Origin: Dryocosmus kuriphilus
Lineage: Eukaryota > Arthropoda > Insecta > Hymenoptera > Cynipidae
Assembly: GCA_038277395.1 (NCBI GenBank)
Contig: CM076196.1
Coordinates: forward strand, 131,685,410-131,749,409
Direction of reading: 5' to 3'
Length of the DNA stretch: 64,000 nucleotides
Under the pieces are notes generated by a model, which was not told where the DNA came from, made no database searches, and saw only the letters and a program-made list of their open reading frames with translations. Positions 47,237 through 58,489 of this stretch are shown piece by piece; positions within the stretch are counted from its first letter, which is position 1; each line of letters opens with the position of its first letter. A program made the position numbers and the translations under genes.

Positions 47237-47735
47237 TTTTATTTCTTTATTTTGTTTATACTCTCCCCCTTTTATGGGCTTGAGAGTCTTTACATAACCA
47301 TTACATATATTCTTACAAACAAACCTTCTACTATCTTACGAACTATTCGCTTCTAATCGACCTACATTATTACTCTTATTTCTGAATGCTTGCGACTTTG
47401 CCCTGGGCTTCCGTTTCCTTTTACCATTCTCCATTTCAAAAATTTACTCTAGTCCGCAACACTATTTTGGAAATATTCCTTTTTCTGCGACACATTTTTT
47501 ATTATTTATTTATTTATTTTTTTATTACCTTGTGCACCCAGCTCTCTCTCTCTCTCTCTCTTTTCTCTCTCTCAGATATTCCAGTTTCTTCATCCATTCC
47601 TCCCCCTGACCATTTTCATTCAGAATCCATTTTATTCTCTCTTCTGTACTCTCCCGTCCACCTTCGTCACCTGTACATCTCTCGTAACACATGCAACCAT
47701 ATTTCCTTCTCATACCTATATACTCTACATACATT
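47237..47735 (-). mobile_element. LINE, 3' segment (downstream of the CACTA-like insertion)
   Basis: On the minus strand it encodes the end of the LINE ORF2 (CRVYRYEKEIWLHVLREM, then GQGEEWMKKLEYLRERK). This is homologous to the tail of the LINE at 16762. A 3' untranslated region follows, ending AACAAAATAAAGAAATAAA near 47237. Removing 47736-51377 and one copy of the 2-base duplication joins this segment in frame to 51378 onward. Confidence 0.8.
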
Positions 47736-47744
47736 CACGGAGAC

Positions 47745-48125
47745 AAATAGATAGTCAAACTTTGAGTGTCAAAATTTAATTGGTCAGTTTGACCTTCCAG
47801 ACAGTATCATGTACAATCCATAATTTTTTCTCCATAGTCAAAGAGACTCTCATATAATGTTCAGCTTAACATTCCGCAGAGAATGATCGACCTTACTGTC
47901 AGGGGTTATCAAATTGAAACTCTAGTATGGCCAAGTTAAAGAACCTGTTTTCACTCCTTTTGACCGTCCAAGAGTGTCAAACTTACTATCAGGGATGATC
48001 GAATCGAAACTCTGGGCTGGTTAAGTTAAATATCTTCTTTTCAGTCATTTGTACCATTCGAGAGGGCCGAACTGACTATCAGGAATAATCAGAATGACAC
48101 TGTGTGATGGTCAAATAATGCGCTC
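47745..48125. repeat. Left subterminal repeats of the CACTA-like element
   Basis: Three diverged ~110-base units built around 'CTATCAGG(G)ATGATC.AA..GAAACTCT' and 'GTGTCAAA'. Confidence 0.7.
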
Positions 48126-48149
48126 GCCGGTTTAAAGATCTTAATCCCG

Positions 48150-48299
48150 CTAAACTTCACAACTGAGTAACGGACGCGGCCGAGGCGGTTATCTCGGGTA
48201 TCTCTGTGTTATTGTAAGTTTGCGTTTTACGAAGTGTGTTACTTAAAACTAGGTCTGTGATTTACTGTAATTTCCCGTGATTTGCTGCGATTGTGAATG
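48150..48299 (+). CDS. Putative 5' exon (UTR plus start codon) inside the CACTA-like element
   Basis: A GC-richer segment leads to GTGAATG followed by the strong donor GTAAGTATC. The ATG at 48297-48299 is the last codon of the exon, so the start codon would be in phase 0 with the exon at 48487. The exon's 5' boundary is a guess. Only the ATG is coding. Confidence 0.35.
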
Positions 48300-48486
48300 G
48301 TAAGTATCTATTTTACCTAATGTAGAAGACTCGAGACCTCTCGAGACTGGCCGTTTTGATGTTAGGGTTAGAATAATACAATTTTTAAAGTTGTATTACT
48401 GTGGTTATTTTACTAATCGCTTACAATTATTTTAAAAATTATTTAATCTATAATTTGATTCATTGTCCTTCAACGTTGTTTTACAG

Positions 48487-48569
48487 GAATGGCATTTTCA
48501 GGATATAGTTACGTATAGAGCTCATGAAGAGTTGGCAATGCAGCCAACAGATCATCGAGATATTCTTAG
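48487..48569 (+). CDS. Putative internal coding exon inside the CACTA-like element
   Basis: Acceptor TTGTTTTACAG, then 83 bases of open frame (EWHFQDIVTYRAHEELAMQP and 8 more residues), then the donor TTAG/GTAAAA. With the ATG of the preceding exon it reads as the first 29 residues of a protein. The composition looks like real coding sequence, but the family is not recognised and later exons were not found. It is likely captured host sequence. Confidence 0.4.
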
Positions 48570-48840
48570 GTAAAATTTTTTGGTTGAATTAAACTGTTTG
48601 TGACTTCAAATTAACTTTTTTTTATGGTTGAAATATTTTTAAAAAATGAGGAAAATTTGGCTGCTTTTTTTCGTATTTTGAACGTGCGAGAGGAATGAAA
48701 AATTCCCTGTAACTTTTGCAAAAATTTGTTATTTCGTATGAATGATTTAATTCTATTGTGAATAAAATTCTTATCTAATAATATATAATATTCAGTGTTT
48801 TCAAATGAACGAGCGCAAGAATAATTAAATTACGTATAAC

Positions 48841-48877
<37 letters not shown>

Positions 48878-49370
48878 ATGTATGAAAATTCTTGTCGCTT
48901 CGTTTAATTTTGTTTAACTTTATTGAAAAGATATGTTAGCATTTGCTGCTGCCCGGGGAACGCCGGGTAAATTTTTGCTATTAGTTGTGTATAAAAATAA
49001 AACATACATATTATGTATTAAAAAGTTTCATTTCACTTATTTAATATATTAATTAATATTTTCCATATTCGTAAAAACTTAATTAATTTGTCAACATACC
49101 GGAAACATCACGTAATGTCGGTATTTCCAGTTACATGTTCTGTTTTATTAAAAAAAACTAGCATAGGTTTTCAATAACACAAGATATATATGTACTGGAA
49201 ATATACCCACCTCACGCGATGTTTCTGGTATGTGGTCAAATTAATTTTTTAAGAATTAAAAAAAAGATTTGACTACCCGAGATAATCACTTCAATTATAA
49301 AATATAGTCGTTTTGATTATCAGCGATAGTTAATTTGAATAACAGAGATAATAATTTTGAGTATATGAAC
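48570..49370. other. AT-rich interior of the CACTA-like element
   Basis: Contains a short (TA)n at 48846-48872 and a hairpin GCCCGGGGAACGCCGGGT near 48952, followed by TTTTTGCTATTAG. The hairpin and tail resemble Helitron 3' ends, but weakly. Confidence 0.4.
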
Positions 49371-50990
49371 TGTAACGTGGTGATTTTTACCCCGTTCGGG
49401 ATCCTCTCCCCAGGCTGATACATAATAATCGGTTTGAATTTTAAATAAGATTTAAGAGAAGGATCTGATGGCCAAAGAGGAGCTCACCAACGCGACGTAA
49501 GAGGTAAACAGGGATATGAATGTGTGAGTGTGAATAGTAGTCTAGTAACCTTAGAATTATTATGTGAGTTTATGTATTATGATTTACCTTATGTATTGCT
49601 TAAAGTTCTAACGACAGAGACAAGTAGGTCGGTAATTATTGTTGAATTTGCCTGCTTCCCGCGAGCCCCGGAACCCACAGCTAACAGCTGACCACAGGGA
49701 AGATAAACACAACCTCACTACCCCGGACGTCGTCCCGTGTCGCCCAGCACTCCACACTTCGCACTTCGTGTCACTACACACGCACGAGTCCCACTCACTA
49801 GAGGGGAGGAGATTTCCCGCGATGGAAATCCGCGGAACGAGGCAGTAATTCTCCGCGATATGACAGAAATCGCGGGGGAGGAGGCAGCCATTCTGCTTGA
49901 GATGTCAGTCCTGCCATACCACTACGGAGCAGGGACCGGCATAATACCGACGAGATGAGAGAACCATAGTTCGGGAGGGCAGCACCTGTCAGATCTGCAG
50001 TACTACTGTTGAGAAGAAACCGGGTATGAGACCGACGGGATGGGAGGAACATAGTTCGGAGGGCAGCACCTGTCGGACTGGACATTGACGCGTGGAGAGA
50101 CGCTACTCACTCAGAGAAAGCGGCGCAGCGTCAGTTAAGTTTCGAGTTTCGAGTTCCTTTGGTGGAGATTGTGAGTAGCAGCCATTGAAGGCGTCCTTTT
50201 TTCCTGTTTTCGTCGAGCGGCTCCCTTTTTCGTAGACGGAAGGATGAAGTCATCAGGGCTCAGAGGAAGCAGGTAGGCGAAAGCAAACCCCGATCGAGTA
50301 TGATCTCAGATTTTCTTTTTCTTTGCCTACTTCGAGTTTTGTTATTTTATTAGAGATTTTCATTTTTTTTTAGTATTTCGAGTCAGTGAAAGAGTGAGTA
50401 GAGGTAGTAGCGCGCAGAAACTTCAGGCCATGCGCCATTTTGAATGTCGTCGCGAATAAAATTTTCAATGTACCAAGACATTTAATCAGCTTAATTTTCC
50501 GATGGTTTTCTTTAGCATTTCGTGATTATTCTTGTTAGAATAAGACTATTGCCGATTATAATTTAACCTGAGCATGTTTGCTGCCGAATAGATTTTGCCG
50601 GTTTGAGAGTAAATTTCGAAGTAATTTGCCACGAGGCTGTGACCTCGAGAGTCCAAAGTGTTCGCGGATTTTCTATAGTAACCTAAGAATCAATGCCGAC
50701 ATATCTTTATCCTTTCACCTTACCTTTTATCAATTTTTAATAAACCTTTTATACTTTTGATTCTCATAATTTGCTGATATATAATATTTCGAGTATGTTC
50801 TGATTCGTTTCGACGCTCCCACCAAATCCCTCTCCTTCCGAGCTAGCGCGGGATTGAGTTCATTTTGTTTTTGCTGTCATTCTTTTGGTTTGATAAACTT
50901 CTTATTTTCGTGTTCTTTGAGCGACGCCCCTTCAGGGTGTCTAGTGCCTAACCAGCATAAAGTAAATTTTCGACTTTAAAAATTTTATTA
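49371..50990 (+). other. GC-rich cargo, possibly a solo LTR or untranslated exon material
   Basis: It starts TGTAACGTGGTGATTTTTAC, reminiscent of gypsy LTR starts. It has a diverged ~82-base tandem duplication (GGGAGGCAGCACCTGTC-like blocks near 49971 and 50056) and a polyadenylation-like AATAAA near 50455. No terminal TG...CA pair or duplication could be fixed, so the LTR reading is weak. Confidence 0.3.
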
Positions 50991-51099
50991 GCAATAACGT
51001 AAGTTAGGACATTATAGCGGTACTAGGAGCCTCAAGTCCCAAGGGGTAAGTACTATCGTTATAGAACATAATAACTTTAACTATTTTCTGTATTCGACT

Positions 51100-51377
51100 T
51101 GAATATTCTTGGATTTTCAAGTTGACACTCGAAGATAATCGAGCTCGCACTCCAAAGATCGTAAACTTGACACTCTGAGATAGTGAACCTAAACCTTCAA
51201 ATTTTGACACTCCAGAATCGTAAGCTTGACATTCTAGGAGAGTAAACCTAGTCATTAAATTTTGAAACTCCGCGGATGGTACACCACACCATCTAGGGGG
51301 CTGTCCCATAGTTAAAAATCAAATATGGTCAGTCTGACTCTCTAGATGTTCAGGCTGACCATGAATTTTTCTCCGTG
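51100..51377. repeat. Right subterminal repeats of the CACTA-like element
   Basis: TTGACACTC-type motifs recur at about 51120, 51167, 51206 and 51228 with ~40-60-base spacing, in the orientation opposite to the left-end motifs. Confidence 0.65.
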
Positions 51378-54161
51378 TTCTCTTCTTCCTTCATCCAATA
51401 CCTGCAAGCTCTAACACCTTCTCCCATTCTGAATCTCACTACTCTATTCCATTTGTTCTCCTTTTTAATTTTTTTCAGATACTCTGGTTGCCCCTGTCCC
51501 TTAAACATTCTATATAAGCGTTGTATCTCGAATTTGCGATTTTTCCCATCTTTCCTCCCCTTGTCTTGCCTTCAACTCTTGCTCTATTTCCTCCCACTCT
51601 CTAACCCTCACTTGCATACAACATTCACACCTCGTTTCATATCTCTCATCCTCCCATTTCGAATGCCCCGCGATACCCCTCTTCTCCTTATCCATAACCT
51701 CCCAGGCACACGCTTGTGCAATTTTGCTTCCCTCTCCCCTTCTTAGTTTCTCTTCGAACTTTCAGGCTCTTTTCACTTGTCTGACCACCATTCTTTCTCG
51801 TCCTATTTCTCCCCCTAGCATATAACCTGGTCAGCTCCAGCTCACTCCCATCACCCATCTCAGAAATCTCTCATGCAAACTTTCCACTCTTTTATGTTCT
51901 TTCCATCCCCAAATTTCCACTCCACAGCTTAACACTGACCATACTAACACATCAAATATCCATACTCTCATCCTCCAATTGTCCTTAAACCTTCTTTTTC
52001 CTATGGCCCATACTTGTCCCATTACTTTGCTCGCATTTTCTAATCTCTTTCTCACCTGCAGCTCATTTCCTCCTCTCGTTTTGAACCAATATCCTAGACA
52101 GCAAAATTCATCCACCAACTCCACCACCACTCTACTTATCTTCCATTCGTACTCTAAAATATCCCTCTTATTTCTAAAACACATCATCTTGGCCTTGTTC
52201 ACATTCACCGTTAAACCCTTTTCACTCACATAATCTTCGAACACTCTCATCAACAAATTTATACCTCTTTCATCATCCGCTACTAGCACTACATCATCTG
52301 CATAAGCTAGTGAATACATTTTGCCTGTTCCCAATATTGTCGCTGCTTTCCCTTTCCTCTCCAACTTCTCCTCTAAATCTGCCAGAGGGATACTAAACAG
52401 AAGTGAGCACAACGGACACCCTTGCCTGAGTCACCTTCCCGTCCAGAATTTCTCACCTTTCTTATCTCCTATCTTCATTCTTATCTTAGTGTCCACAAAT
52501 ATTTCTTTTATCCTCTCTATTAAACCTTCGTCTACTCCTCTTTCTTTTATGGCTGACCATAACACCCTCCTGTTAACTGAGTCAAATGCTGCCTTAAAGT
52601 CCATAAACAATGTGACTCGTTTTCCTCTCTTCTGTCCTAGGTTCCTGTTGACTAGGTAGTTGAGCACGTAGACGTTATCTGTGGTTCCCATCCCTTTTCG
52701 AAACCACCTTTCTCCATTCCACACCTTATTACATATCCTCCAAATTTCATCCCTCACCCCTATTCCTCCATATTTCAGTGCTTCATTTTCCAAGCCATCT
52801 TCCCCTGTTGCCTTGTTTCTTTTCAACCTTGTAATCGCCTCATTTGCCTCATCCCTACTAATCTCGTTTACTTTATCCTCGTCCGCATATACTGCCTTTC
52901 TCCCTTCTTCTTTTATCCTGTATTCCACACCTCCTAACAGCTCCTTGAAGTGCTTTGTCCATTCTTTCATTCCTATTTCTTCATTTATACCCTTCGTTCC
53001 TCCTCTTTCCCTATTTATCACTTCCCATTCCCTCCCTTCTTTTACTGCTCTCTCTACCACTTCCATGTACCTTTCTTTCTCCTTCTGTCTTTTCTCCTTT
53101 ACCAGTCTTTCGTGTTGCCTCTTTTTACTGTTGAGTTCTCCTTTTTCATTTCCCCTTTCCTCCATTTTCTTATACTCTCCTTCTTCCTATCTTTACTTTC
53201 CATGCGTTCATCATCCCACCAACCTCTCCTAAGTCCCTCTTCTATTTCTCCCGATCTCACCTCTTCCTTTACCTTATCAATCACTCTTTTTATTTTTCCT
53301 CTTCCCCCTATTGCATTTTTGGCCACCACATCTCATTGTCGGAAAATGTTCTGAGTTTATCGCGTTGCCCACTTCCATTCATACCATCAGCTTCCTTATT
53401 CTTTCCACTGACAGAATATAATCTATTACGGTATCCCCTATACCCGCATACGCATATTCTCATTCTTAATCCCCCTTTGTATTGCCATTACAAATGAGCC
53501 ATCCCGCCTCTCCCAACAAGTCGAGTAGCCTTCTTACCTCCCGGCCCGTCTCCTTTTGTTTCGAGTTTCTTATGAACAACTCTTTTTCTCTATCCCATAC
53601 CTCTCTCCCTTGTTCTCCTGTCCATGCATTCAAATCCCCTCCTATTAGAATCAGCGTCTCTTCTTTTTCCTCTGTCCATTTCCTTGTTGGTTTCCATCCT
53701 TCCTTTTCTCCTCTTCTTCTGTACACGCATACCATATCCACAATAGATTTTCCTAATTTTATTCTTCTAGTCATTGTTCCTTCCGTTTCATCTATATACT
53801 CTTCCTTCTCATCCTGTACCACAATTTCCTTTCTTATCCCAGACACCATGCCACTCATTCCTCTCCCTTTCACGTGCTCCTTTCTCGCTGCTTGCATCTT
53901 CCACTCATATGCTTTCGGTAATATTTTTCTCATACCTTTCTACTCCTTCTCATTCACCCACGTCTCACTCATCATTATCACATCCCACTTCTGCAATTCT
54001 CCCCAAAATCCCTTATCCTTGTTTTTTAATCCTGATACATTCCAGAACGCTACTTTCACTTCGCTCTTTTTGCTTTTCTCTCCTTTATTCCTTTCATTCC
54101 TGTTTTCTTGCCGTTTTAAAACTCCCACGTGACACTTGTATTGCCTTTTCATTCCCTTCAT
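51378..54161 (-). pseudogene. LINE ORF2: endonuclease and reverse transcriptase, inactivated
   Basis: ORF2 nicks the target and reverse-transcribes the LINE RNA. The ATG at 54161 leads to the APE start (VKVAFWNVSGL) and then MMSETWVNEKE, where TAG at about 53940 replaces a codon. The frame continues (ILIGGDLNAWTG), and a frameshift near 53465 precedes GDTVIDYIL. The RT shows TGEDGLENEALKYG, FMDFKAAFDSVNRRVLW, an in-frame TGA at 52431 just before RQGCPLCSLLF, and the active site YADDVVLVA. The C-terminal part is interrupted by the CACTA-like element. At least two stops and one frameshift make it dead. Confidence 0.9.
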
Positions 54162-54411
54162 TCACTACCTCTTTCTTACCCTCTCTCAGCTCTTCTACTT
54201 CTTCGTCCCAGATCCATATCTCTTCGTTTACCCATATCCTGTCTCTGCCAATCCTTACCCTATTCTCTTTACTCCTCTCAGTCTATGCCTTATGCCCTAT
54301 TAGCCACTTTCTTCTCTTTTTCCGACACTTCAGATCTTCTTCGATTCTCTCCTTTCTTCCTTTCAATAATTTCTTCTTCTCCATTACTTCATACTTATCC
54401 TCCTCACTCCC

Positions 54412-55386
54412 TTATTTCATCAAAAACATACATTCTTTGCTTTCTTTCTTCCCTCCTAGTCTTCTTATCCCTTCCACTCTGATTTGCCCGCCGATGTCTC
54501 TCATCAGCTTTCCAAACTCTTCCTCTCCCTTTTCACTGTCCACTTTCATACCTTTCACTATTATATTCTTTTTCCTCTTCGCCCTCTCTTCCCCTTCCAT
54601 TTTTCTTTCAACCTCAATCAGTCTCATACGCCACCTTTCATTCTGCTCATGCTTAACCACCTCACACTCTCTCGCTTCCTCCAAACTTCCTTTTTCTCTC
54701 ATTTTAGTCTCATTCTTTAGTTCGATATTGCTCACTCTCTCTTCTAGCAGTTTCATATCCCTTTTCCTATCCTCCTCATTCTCTCTCTGCCTACTCTCTA
54801 TGCTTTCTAATTTATTCCAAACCTTCTCTTTCTCTCCTTTCCATAATTTGTCCCATTCTTCCCACTTTTGTCTCACTTTTCTTACCTCTTCTCTTACCTC
54901 CTCCCCTTGCCTCTTCATATCATTCAGCCTACCGCAAGTCTCCTCTCTAAATCTCTTTATAAGTGCTTCTAGTTTCTGCAACATATTCCCTTCATCCCTA
55001 TCTCTCTCCGGTGTTCTTTTTTTTGTCCTTGCCTTTTTAGTATCCTTGTCCCTCTCCGTTTCTTCGCACGCTTTCTCTCTTTTCCTTTTATCATCCCCCG
55101 TTTTCTCCCCTTCGCTACACAAGCTCTCGCTGCTCCTCGTGCTCGCCGACTGCTGCCACCTGTGTAGTAGGTCCCTCGACCCCGAGTTCGATCTAAGTCT
55201 TTCTAAATTAGTGGGCCTCCCGCGCCTATGTCCCTTTACCGTTGCTACGTGATCGATAGGCGTAGCAAACGTCTCCTCGTTACTTTCCTTTTCGCTGGCC
55301 TCGTCAACCAAGCTACCTTCTCTCTCGCTTCTTGCTTCACTCTGCCTTCTTCTAACATCGCGCTGTGGACTCCGTATAACCGACAT
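54412..55386 (-). CDS. LINE ORF1 protein (charged, coiled-coil)
   Basis: The 324-residue frame has an ATG at 55386. It is very rich in Glu, Lys and Arg, with a long heptad-like coiled-coil region (about residues 130-270) and an N-terminal Ser/Arg-rich part. This matches LINE ORF1 proteins, which form RNA-binding trimers. The end (KECMFLMK) overlaps the approach to ORF2, whose first ATG is 250 bases downstream. The frame is intact, but its partner ORF2 is broken. Confidence 0.75.
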   Translation of the reverse strand: MSVIRSPQRDVRRRQSEARSEREGSLVDEASEKESNEETFATPIDHVATVKGHRRGRPTNLERLRSNSGSRDLLHRWQQSASTRSSESLCSEGEKTGDDKRKREKACEETERDKDTKKARTKKRTPERDRDEGNMLQKLEALIKRFREETCGRLNDMKRQGEEVREEVRKVRQKWEEWDKLWKGEKEKVWNKLESIESRQRENEEDRKRDMKLLEERVSNIELKNETKMREKGSLEEARECEVVKHEQNERWRMRLIEVERKMEGEERAKRKKNIIVKGMKVDSEKGEEEFGKLMRDIGGQIRVEGIRRLGGKKESKECMFLMK

Positions 55387-55850
55387 GCTGCTTTACCCCG
55401 TTAACTGGCCGTTAGCCTCACGTCCCCCTTCCCTGTCCCCTCCCTTTTCCACCTGTCACGTTCTATCTACTCCAAAACTGCAAACTCCTTATCCAAACCT
55501 CTTACACTCAAAAAACTCAAAAACCCTCCCACCTGATCTCCCCTACAATGTGCAACCACTTTACTCCCTCTCTCCACACACCCCTCGCACTCCTACCCAC
55601 TGCCAAAAAACCCGGCGTCCCACCGAAGCAAACCTAACCTCAAAATCAACCCTCGTCAATTTCTTAATTTTTTTCTTTAAATTCGCTCCTTCTACCGCTA
55701 CCTTCATTTACACTTGCACTTTCACCCCAGCTCCCTTGCTCACCATACCATCACCTTACTCACTCAACTTTTCACTTCCCCCCAGCCACAAAAATAATCG
55801 CACTCGAAAAACACCGTGTATGCTCTCTCGGCACTGGAAACGGAAGCGAA

Positions 55851-56828
55851 TTCAATTTTTATTGTTCTTAATAATAATAGATCAAGTATTAAATCATTTA
55901 AAAAGCTTTTAATTCTAATCCTGCAATTTTGAACTATGTAAATTTAAAAACAAACAATTTTCAATGTTTTAACCTACAGTTATTCAACATTTTCAATTCA
56001 AAGGTGTTCTATTTTAAAAGCTTTAAGTTACAAAATATTCAATTTTAACACTTTAAATATAAAAATTGCACAATTTTAAATAAATTTGCATAATCTCAAA
56101 GGGTTCAATTAAAAAATTTTGAAAATTCAATATTTTTAAAATAATGAAGACACCAATCTTAGAATAATTGCTCAAGTATTAAAGTTTTCAGACGCATTTA
56201 AAACTGTTCCATTTTTAATATTTAAATTTGAAACAATTTAATTCAGAAGGATTTTAATTAGGAAAATATCGTTTTAAATTTGAAAAAAATCAATAAAAAT
56301 TACTTTATTTTAAGCGCAACTAATTAAAAATCGTTCAATTTATGAAGTATCAAGAAATTTCAATGTAAAATTCTTGTTTTTCAAACGCTTTAAAATTTAT
56401 AATTATTCAATATTGAAACCTTCAAATTTAAAACTTCGTAAATATTAAGTTCCATTTGAAGCGGTCCAATTTTTAATATTTGAATTTGCAAAGATTTCAG
56501 TCACCGAAATTGTAACAATAAAGGCTTTAAATTTTTACTAAAACTGCTCAATTTAGAAGGGTACAACTCACAGCCGTAGAATTTCAAATTCTTTATAGTC
56601 AAAATTCTTTGATTTATCAAGTTTCTACCTGAGGTTATTTAATTTGTGAAATATAAGTTTGAAACCAAAATTTTTAAATCTCTCAGTATAAGAGTATTAA
56701 ATATTAATACTTTCAATTAAATCTATACATATTTTGAAAAAGAGACTAAAAGTGACTAAAAAAAAACGACTCAAAGTAAAAATTTTTGAATTGAAATCTT
56801 ACTTATTAGATACGTTTATCTACTAAAA
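55851..56828. other. Intron-like low-complexity AT-rich DNA
   Basis: Recurrent AATTTAAAA/TTCAATTTT words. Nothing else recognised. Confidence 0.6.
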
Positions 56829-57890
56829 CTACCATTTACAAAATTCTCTGTCAGAAAATAAATTCCATTTTCCTGAATCATTTACTAAATTTCCTTTTTG
56901 AAGTTTTATGTCAATGAGTGGGCATTCATTTTTCACAACTCGCAAGGGTCCGAAGAGATTTGGACAGACCATTAATTTTTGGCAGATATTGCGACAAAAA
57001 TCTGCAACCATGTCTCCTGAAGTCACGACGACGATGGAGGCTTGATATGTATTATTTTTGTGCTTTGCTTTTAAAATCTCGAGATGATAACCTGGTTCTG
57101 GTTTTGTATCACACTGTAAAACCTGAATGATATTTTTTAATAACAAATTTAAATTTCGTTCATATTTAGTTTCCTATCAAAAGCATCATCTACATTCGAA
57201 ATAAAAATTAACTTTAAAATTATTGCGCTTCGATATCTAACCGAAACGATCATAGACAAAACTTCCCTCATGACTGAAATAACAGGACCAAGTCCAACGG
57301 CTTAAGGAAGCGTTGCCAATTTTCCTTTAGAAATCATCGGTTCCGTAAAACAGCGGTAATTGAAATAAACCTTGGGACACCAGAGCGAAGAACGAGGTTC
57401 AGAAACCGAAATATCCACTAGTGTATTTTTATTCAGTTCATTCATCGGCGCCTGAAGTATGCTACAATCTTCAATATAATCTTTTGGCGGGTCTTTCGGT
57501 TGCACAAATCACATTTTCATGTTCGGGATCGACTGCCTCGAGCCGCAATCCAATCTTGAAACCAACTTCTTGGACATTTTCTTCTGTTGGAAAAAGGGAA
57601 ACGTCTGCGGGAATTGATTTAAGTGGATCATTAAACCTTGTTGTGTAATTTTACTAATCTTTAGAATTTTTTTATATCTTACCTCTAATGTCATGTTTCT
57701 CGGGCCATCCAACTGGAGAAATGCAAGGATTTTCTACTATAGAAGTATCTTTTTCAGGACTGTCGTAAACGAAGAAGTCATTCAAGTCCTCAGAACTGGC
57801 GACTTCGTTTGCTATAAACTTCAATATAATTTTTTGGAGGTTTAGGAGACAATATTTGGATTCGCTCCAGCCGACGAACCAAAGATAAAT
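56829..57890 (-). pseudogene. Sfmbt: Sfmbt-like gene, middle part: MBT repeats and SLED domain exons
   Basis: Segment 57890-57683 encodes MBT-repeat sequence (YLWFVGWSE, then FFVYDSPEKD and ISPVGWPEKH) ending at the donor AG/GTAAGA. Segment 57638-57508 encodes VGFKIGLRLEAVDPEHENVI, the start of another MBT repeat. It then jumps, in a different frame, to QPKDPPKDYIED, so the middle of that repeat is missing. Segment 57505-57150 encodes a SLED-type region (CPKVYFNYRCFTEPM, GLGPVISVMREVLSMIV) with an in-frame TAA at 57299. Segment 57121-56829, after TTTTACAG, gives LKAKHKNNTYQASIVVV and CPNLFGPLRVV. MBT repeats followed by SLED are the Sfmbt/Scm-family layout, a chromatin reader in Polycomb repression. 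The deletion, stop and frameshift indicate a pseudogene. Confidence 0.75.
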
Positions 57891-58487
57891 TTTAAATAAA
57901 ATTGTTGAATTTTCAAAAAAAAGAGTAAAATTTTCAAAAAAAAAAAGATGAAATATGAACCAAAAAATGTAACTGCAGAATTTTAATTTAAAAATAAAAA
58001 AATTTTAACCAAAAAAGAAACATTCTAATTTTGGGAAAAAATAATTAATTTTGAACCAAAAATACTTATATTTTCAACAACAACAAAATTTATTTTAAAC
58101 AAAAAAAAGAATTTTCAACCAAAAAATTTGAATTCTCAAAGAAAAATGTTATAGTTGACTTTTGAACACAAAAAAGACTTCTTATACGAAAAAATAGTAG
58201 AATTGTGAACCCAAAAAAGGAACTTTCAAAAAAAATAGTTTCTCACTATTGAGGGAAGATTTCTGGAAATTTTCAGATCGATTTATTTAAAAATGGCTGA
58301 AATATCCATTTTGTAAGAAAGCACGTGATGCCGTTTATGACCAATGTTCAACTGCTAGTCGAAGTTCGCTCGGTTCGTTTGTATTCGTCTACTCAGAACT
58401 CGACTTTTGAATAACGAAACATTTAAACTCCTTTATAAACAGTTCTCTCCTCCTAATTAATAGGTAATTAGCAGGTCATTCTTTAAG
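57891..58487. other. A-rich low-complexity DNA
   Basis: Repeated ATTTTCAACCAAAAAA-like words between 57900 and 58240. No gene seen. Confidence 0.6.
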
Positions 58488-58489
58488 TA

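Larger units (their letters stand above)
47736..51377 (+). mobile_element. CACTA-like non-autonomous transposon inserted in the LINE
   Basis: Its 3642 bases begin CACGGAGACAAATAGATAGT, and the complement of the right end begins CACGGAGAAAAATTCATGGT. TT is duplicated on each side. Subterminal regions at both ends carry repeated GTGTCAA/TTGACAC motifs in opposite orientation. A CAC start, 2-3-base duplication and subterminal repeats are typical of CACTA (EnSpm) elements. No transposase is seen. The interior holds exon-like sequence and GC-rich cargo unlike the flanks. Confidence 0.65.
51378..55850 (-). mobile_element. LINE with APE endonuclease, main segment (ORF1 and ORF2)
   Basis: Minus-strand non-LTR retrotransposon with a G-rich 5' region (about 55387-55850), ORF1, and ORF2 with endonuclease and reverse transcriptase. 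Together with 47237-47735 it is close to full length (about 5 kb). The plus strand here is strikingly C/T-rich, which creates long false frames. The clade is uncertain; the endonuclease excludes the R2/R4 type. Confidence 0.9.

Noticed and set aside
53774..55252. 492-residue plus-strand frame rich in Ser, Phe and Leu
   Set aside because: It is the antisense of the LINE ORF1/ORF2 region. Its length comes from the pyrimidine-rich complement, and it has no domain.
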